Assembly (NCBI GenBank): GCA_035507915.1 | Contig: DATJNS010000271.1 | Span: 1 to 16,325, forward strand | Source of the DNA: JACQAI01 sp035507915 | Lineage (GTDB): Bacteria > Pseudomonadota > Alphaproteobacteria > Elsterales > Elsteraceae | Length of the DNA stretch: 16,325 bases | Direction: 5' to 3' | Shown: one piece after another, positions 13,410 to 16,325 of the stretch | Layout: each line of letters starts with the position of its first letter | Position numbering within the stretch: position 1 is the stretch's first letter | The notes under the pieces: model-generated | Seen by the model: only the letters and a program-made list of their open reading frames with translations | Database searches by the model: none | What the model was told of the DNA's origin: nothing | Position numbers and translations under genes: made by a program

Positions 13410-13610
13410 ATGGTCGACGTCTTGGTGTTCATCCATAGAGACGCTTCGCTGTCGCGGTTTGACGCGATCGCACGCGAGCTCGAGCAGGCCGGCCTCAAGG
13501 TCAAGGGCAAGTACGCCTCGGTCGGCATCGTCGCGGGCTCGGTCGAGGATCGCAGCTTGCTGGCGCAGTTCCAGAAGCTGAAGGACGTCACCGCCGTCAC
13601 GGAGCAGTAG
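13410..13610 (+). CDS. Small (66-residue) predicted ferredoxin-like-fold protein
   Basis: A small cytoplasmic protein with the strand-helix-strand-strand-helix-strand pattern MVDVLVFIH / FDAIARELEQAG / LKVKGKYASVG / IVAGSVE / RSLLAQFQKL / VTAVTEQ. This resembles the compact fold of subtilisin-propeptide (inhibitor I9-like) domains and of the short proteins often mislabelled ketohydroxyglutarate aldolase. No cysteine or histidine cluster suggests catalysis. The start at 13410 follows GGAG with about ten bases between; the composition is coding-like, and the frame ends in TAG. A hairpin lies 57 bases beyond the stop. A protein-binding or inhibitor role is inference from the fold pattern only, and the partner is unknown. 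Confidence 0.65.
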   Translation: MVDVLVFIHRDASLSRFDAIARELEQAGLKVKGKYASVGIVAGSVEDRSLLAQFQKLKDVTAVTEQ

Positions 13611-13666
13611 CCTCAGGGCTGCACGCCGGCGCCATCGCACCACCGTCGATCGCGCGGCCGCTGCAA

Positions 13667-13691
13667 AGCTGCGGGGTTTTGCCCCTCGGCT
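13667..13691 (+). terminator. Stem-loop after the 66-residue gene
   Basis: AGCTGCGGGG (13667-13676) pairs with CCCCTCGGCT (13682-13691), giving eight Watson-Crick pairs, one wobble and one mismatch around the loop TTTTG. It lies 57 bases past the stop and just before the sigma-54-like motif. There is no T-tract after it, so Rho-independent termination is uncertain. Confidence 0.4.
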
Positions 13692-13706
13692 TGGCATGAT
13701 TCGTGC
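13692..13706 (+). promoter_or_regulatory. Candidate sigma-54 (-24/-12) promoter for hyuAB
   Basis: TGGCATGATTCGTGC has GG (13693-13694) and GC (13705-13706) separated by exactly ten bases, close to the consensus TGGCACG-N4-TTGC with two differences in the conserved bases. It would start transcription around 13718, about 105 bases before hyuA. Sigma-54 control would fit nitrogen scavenging by a hydantoinase. No enhancer-binding site was identified. Confidence 0.3.
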
Positions 13707-13822
13707 GCTGTTCCGGCGGCGCCGGGTCGACTACCCTGATCCGGCGGTCTTCACGGTCGGGACGCCCATGACAGGCACGGTGGACGAGGCGCAGGAGGAT
13801 CCCTGCGGCGACGAGGTCGATC

Positions 13823-15910
13823 TTGGCATCTGAGACCGTGGGTCGCGCGCGCCTGGCAGTCGACATCGGCGGCACCTTCACCGACCTCGCGCTGTGGGTC
13901 GGCGGGCAGCGCTTCAGCGCCAAGGTGCTGACCACCGCGAGCGCGCCCGAGCAGGGCGTGCTCGCCGGGGTCGACGTGATCCTCGAACGCTCCGGGGTCG
14001 CGCCGGAGGACATCGCCATCATCATCCACGGCACGACCCTGGCGACCAACGCGATCATCGAGCGCAAGGGCGCGCGCACCGCGCTGGTGGTCACCGATGG
14101 CCATCGCGACTCGATCGAGATGGCCTACGAGCATCGCTTCGAGCAGTACGACATCTTCATGGAGAAGCCGGCGCCGCTGGTGCCGCGCGAATGGCGCTTC
14201 GGCGTCGCCGAGCGCATCGACGCGCGCGGCCGGCTGGTCACCGCGCTCGACGAGACGGCGGTCGCCGCGCTGGTGCCGGTGCTGCGGCGCGAGCGCATCG
14301 AGTCGGTCGCGATCGGTTTCCTGCATGCCTATCTCGACCTGACGCACGAGCGCCGCGCCCGCGACATCCTGACGGACGCGCTGCCCGGGCTCGCCGTCAC
14401 CTTGTCGGGCGAGGTCTGTCCGGAGATGCGCGAGTACGACCGCTGGTCGACCGCGTGCGCCAACGCCTACGTGCAGCCGATCATGGCCGGCTATCTCGGG
14501 CGGCTCGACGGCATGCTGCGCGCCCGCGGGCTGGCGGCGCCGCTCTTCATGATGACGTCGGGCGGCGGCCTGACGACGCTCGAGATCGCGCGGCGCTATC
14601 CGGTGCGCCTGGTCGAGAGCGGCCCCGCGGGCGGCGCGATCCTGGCGGCGCATCTCGCGCGCGAATGCGGCTTCGAGCACGTGCTGTCGTTCGACATGGG
14701 CGGCACCACCGCCAAGATCTGCCTGATCGAGCACGGCGAGCCGCATCATTCGCGCAGCTTCGAGGTCGCGCGCGAGTATCGCTTCCTCAAGGGCAGCGGC
14801 CTGCCGCTGCGCATCCCGGTGATCGAGATGGTCGAGATCGGCGCGGGCGGCGGCTCGATCGCGACGGTCGATGCGCTCGGCCGCATCGCGGTCGGTCCCG
14901 AGAGCGCGGGCTCCGAGCCCGGGCCGGCGTGCTACGGCCGCGGCGGCGTGATGCCGACCGTCACCGACGCCGACCTCGCGCTCGGCCGCATCGATCCGGC
15001 GCGCTTCGCCGGCGGCACGATGGCGCTCGAGACCGGCGTCGCGCTGGCGGCGATCGCGACGCATGTCGGCACGCCGCTCGGCGTCGACCGCGACCAGGCG
15101 GCCTACGGCATCTCCGAGGTGGTCGAGGAGAACATGGCCAACGCGGCGCGCGTGCATGCGGTCGAGCGCGGCCAGGAGCTCGCCGGCCGCACGCTCATCG
15201 CGTTCGGCGGCGCGGCGCCGCTGCACGCCGCGCGCCTGGCCGAGAAGCTCGGCATCGAGCGCGTGCTGATCCCGACCGGCGCCGGCGTCGGCTCGGCGGT
15301 CGGCTTCCTGCTGGCGCCGGTCGCCTTCGAGCTCGCGCGCAGCCGCTTCGTCCGGCTCGACGCGAGCTTCGACGCCGGCGCGCTGAAGGCGCAGCTCGCC
15401 GAGCTGCGCGCCGAGGCCGAGGCGGTCGTGCGCCGCGGCGCGCCCGATGCGCCGCTGACCGCCACCGTCACGGCCGACATGCGCTATCGCGGCCAGGGCC
15501 ACGAGCTTGCCGTGGCGATCCCGCCCGATCTGGTCGCCGCGCCCGATCGCGCGCGGCTCGCCGAGGCGTTCGAGGCGCAGTATGCGGTGACCTTCGGGCG
15601 CACCATCCCGGGGCTCGAGGTCGAGGCGATCAACTGGACGATGCGGCTGGCCGCGCCCGGCGCCGAGACGACGACGTGCCCGCCGGCGCCGGCCGACCGG
15701 CCGTCGACGCCGGTCGGGCACACCCGCCTGTTCGACGCCGCCGAGCTCGCGTTCCGCGAGGTGCCGGTCTACTGGCGCTTCGACCTCGAGCCCGGCGCCG
15801 TCGTGCGCGGGCCGGCCGTCATCGCCGAGGACGAGACCACGACCGTGGTGACGCCGGCCTTCGTCGCGCGCGTCAATCCGCTGGGCTATATTGTGATGAC
15901 CAAGGAGTAG
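13823..15910 (+). CDS. hyuA: Hydantoinase/oxoprolinase family protein, subunit A (HyuA)
   Basis: Large cytoplasmic ATP-dependent enzyme subunit, 695 residues, normal for HyuA. It works with HyuB to open hydantoin, N-methylhydantoin or 5-oxoproline rings; members of the same family also carboxylate ketones. The first actin-like ATP-binding motif, DIGGTFTD, is at 14-21, followed by HGTTLATNAI (69-78). The second domain begins at the ESGPAGG region and has SFDMGGTTAK with Asp291, then EIGAGGGSIA, GSEPGPACYGRGG and TVTDADLALGRI. The C-terminal region includes FGGAAPLHA and GAGVGSAVGF. The start is TTG at 13823, with GAGG six bases upstream; GTG at 13838 is an alternative that still keeps the whole domain. 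hyuB follows after five bases. The exact substrate cannot be called. Confidence 0.93.
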   Translation: MASETVGRARLAVDIGGTFTDLALWVGGQRFSAKVLTTASAPEQGVLAGVDVILERSGVAPEDIAIIIHGTTLATNAIIERKGARTALVVTDGHRDSIEMAYEHRFEQYDIFMEKPAPLVPREWRFGVAERIDARGRLVTALDETAVAALVPVLRRERIESVAIGFLHAYLDLTHERRARDILTDALPGLAVTLSGEVCPEMREYDRWSTACANAYVQPIMAGYLGRLDGMLRARGLAAPLFMMTSGGGLTTLEIARRYPVRLVESGPAGGAILAAHLARECGFEHVLSFDMGGTTAKICLIEHGEPHHSRSFEVAREYRFLKGSGLPLRIPVIEMVEIGAGGGSIATVDALGRIAVGPESAGSEPGPACYGRGGVMPTVTDADLALGRIDPARFAGGTMALETGVALAAIATHVGTPLGVDRDQAAYGISEVVEENMANAARVHAVERGQELAGRTLIAFGGAAPLHAARLAEKLGIERVLIPTGAGVGSAVGFLLAPVAFELARSRFVRLDASFDAGALKAQLAELRAEAEAVVRRGAPDAPLTATVTADMRYRGQGHELAVAIPPDLVAAPDRARLAEAFEAQYAVTFGRTIPGLEVEAINWTMRLAAPGAETTTCPPAPADRPSTPVGHTRLFDAAELAFREVPVYWRFDLEPGAVVRGPAVIAEDETTTVVTPAFVARVNPLGYIVMTKE

Positions 15911-15915
15911 GGCGC

Positions 15916-16325
15916 ATGTCCGGCAATCATCCTCTATCGCCGATCCACCTGCAGATCATGTGGGACCGCCTGATCGCGGTCGTCGAGGAGCAGGCGACCA
16001 CGCTCGTGCGCACCGGCTTCTCGACGTCGACCCGCGAGGCCGGCGACCTGTCGGCGGGCGTGTTCGACCAAGCGGGCAACATGCTGGCCCAGGCGGTCAC
16101 CGGCACGCCCGGCCACATCAATTCGATGGCGCGCTCGGTCAACCACTTCCTCGAGAAGTTCCCGATCGCCACCATGCGCGAGGGCGACGTCGTCATCACC
16201 AACGACCCGTGGCAGGGCACCGGGCACCTGCACGACTTCACCGTCGTGACGCCGACCTTCCGGCGCGGCCGGCTGGTCGCGCTGTTCGCCTGCACGAGCC
16301 ACGTCGTCGACATCGGCGGCCGCGG
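15916..16325 (+). CDS. hyuB: Hydantoinase B family protein (HyuB), C-terminus beyond the right edge
   Basis: Partner subunit of HyuA in the ATP-dependent ring-opening or carboxylating complex. The first 136 residues are visible of an expected 520-570. The family's N-terminal pattern is clear: a lead helix SPIHLQIMWDRLIAVVEEQ, then FSTSTREAGDLSAGVFDQAG, then ITNDPWQGTGHLHDFTVVTP and finally SHVVDIGGR at the edge. The conserved NDP...G.HL.D and H..DIGG motifs are probably at or near the active site (family knowledge). The ATG at 15916 follows AAGGAG with an eight-base spacer, and that ribosome binding site overlaps the end of hyuA, so the two are co-translated. Confidence 0.93.
   Translation, partial: MSGNHPLSPIHLQIMWDRLIAVVEEQATTLVRTGFSTSTREAGDLSAGVFDQAGNMLAQAVTGTPGHINSMARSVNHFLEKFPIATMREGDVVITNDPWQGTGHLHDFTVVTPTFRRGRLVALFACTSHVVDIGGR

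Noticed and set aside
13160..13438. Short open frames on both strands between the two small genes
   Set aside because: No ribosome binding sites, rich in Arg/Pro/Ser, and they overlap the likely promoter region of two better-supported genes.
13696..13833. 45-codon open frame overlapping the hyuA start, a possible leader peptide
   Set aside because: No ribosome binding site precedes it, its ATG lies within the sigma-54-like motif and so could not be in that transcript, and the product has no recognisable feature.
13751..15721. Minus-strand open frame of 656 codons
   Set aside because: Antisense to hyuA, which has all family motifs; the shadow has Arg/Ala/Asp-rich low-complexity sequence.

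Overview
The window is very GC-rich, densely packed bacterial chromosome. Codon third positions are dominated by G and C, and gene starts often carry GGAGG-type ribosome binding sites. Liv-type ABC transporters, amidase, hydantoinase/oxoprolinase, GcvA-like LysR regulators and EamA exporters together suggest an Alphaproteobacterium with broad nutrient scavenging (Rhodospirillales/Hyphomicrobiales-like). This placement is inference from gene content and base composition. No rRNA, tRNA, CRISPR array, transposase or phage gene was seen.

Left part, 1-6704, minus strand. A complete branched-chain-amino-acid-type (HAAT) ABC importer reads right to left: periplasmic binding protein (5660-4461), permeases LivH and LivM, then ATPases LivG and LivF. 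An amidase follows and runs off the left edge. LivH/LivM and LivG/LivF have overlapping stop and start codons. The order suggests uptake of an amide-containing or amino-acid-like solute, followed by hydrolysis of the amide. Upstream lies a separate enoyl-CoA hydratase-family gene (5856-6704), bounded by hairpins.

Centre, 6705-7806. A divergent spacer with three tandem 13-bp repeats leads to a small unrecognised protein (6978-7388). Next is the most interesting item: a SelW/Rdx-like selenoprotein (7442-7666) whose frame is interrupted by TGA exactly at the redox position, giving a CTAU motif. A possible SECIS hairpin follows the TGA. A conventional gene caller would miss this gene.

Right-centre, 7807-12769, plus strand. 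Five closely spaced genes encode a GcvA-like LysR regulator, an MFS permease, a PtxD-like phosphite (phosphonate) dehydrogenase keeping every catalytic residue I can align, an RNase Z/PhnP-like metallo-beta-lactamase-fold hydrolase overlapping the ptxD stop, and an EamA permease. The regulator is preceded by a T-N11-A dyad and a perfect 10-bp inverted repeat. The set looks like a transport-and-oxidation operon without the usual ptxABC phosphite transporter.

Right part, 12770-16325. A small secreted proline-rich protein (minus strand) and a 66-residue beta-alpha-beta protein (plus strand) precede hyuA and the beginning of hyuB (ATP-dependent hydantoinase/oxoprolinase). A hairpin and a sigma-54-like promoter motif lie ahead of hyuA. 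Amidase, Liv importer and HyuAB share a theme of scavenging amide and lactam nitrogen.
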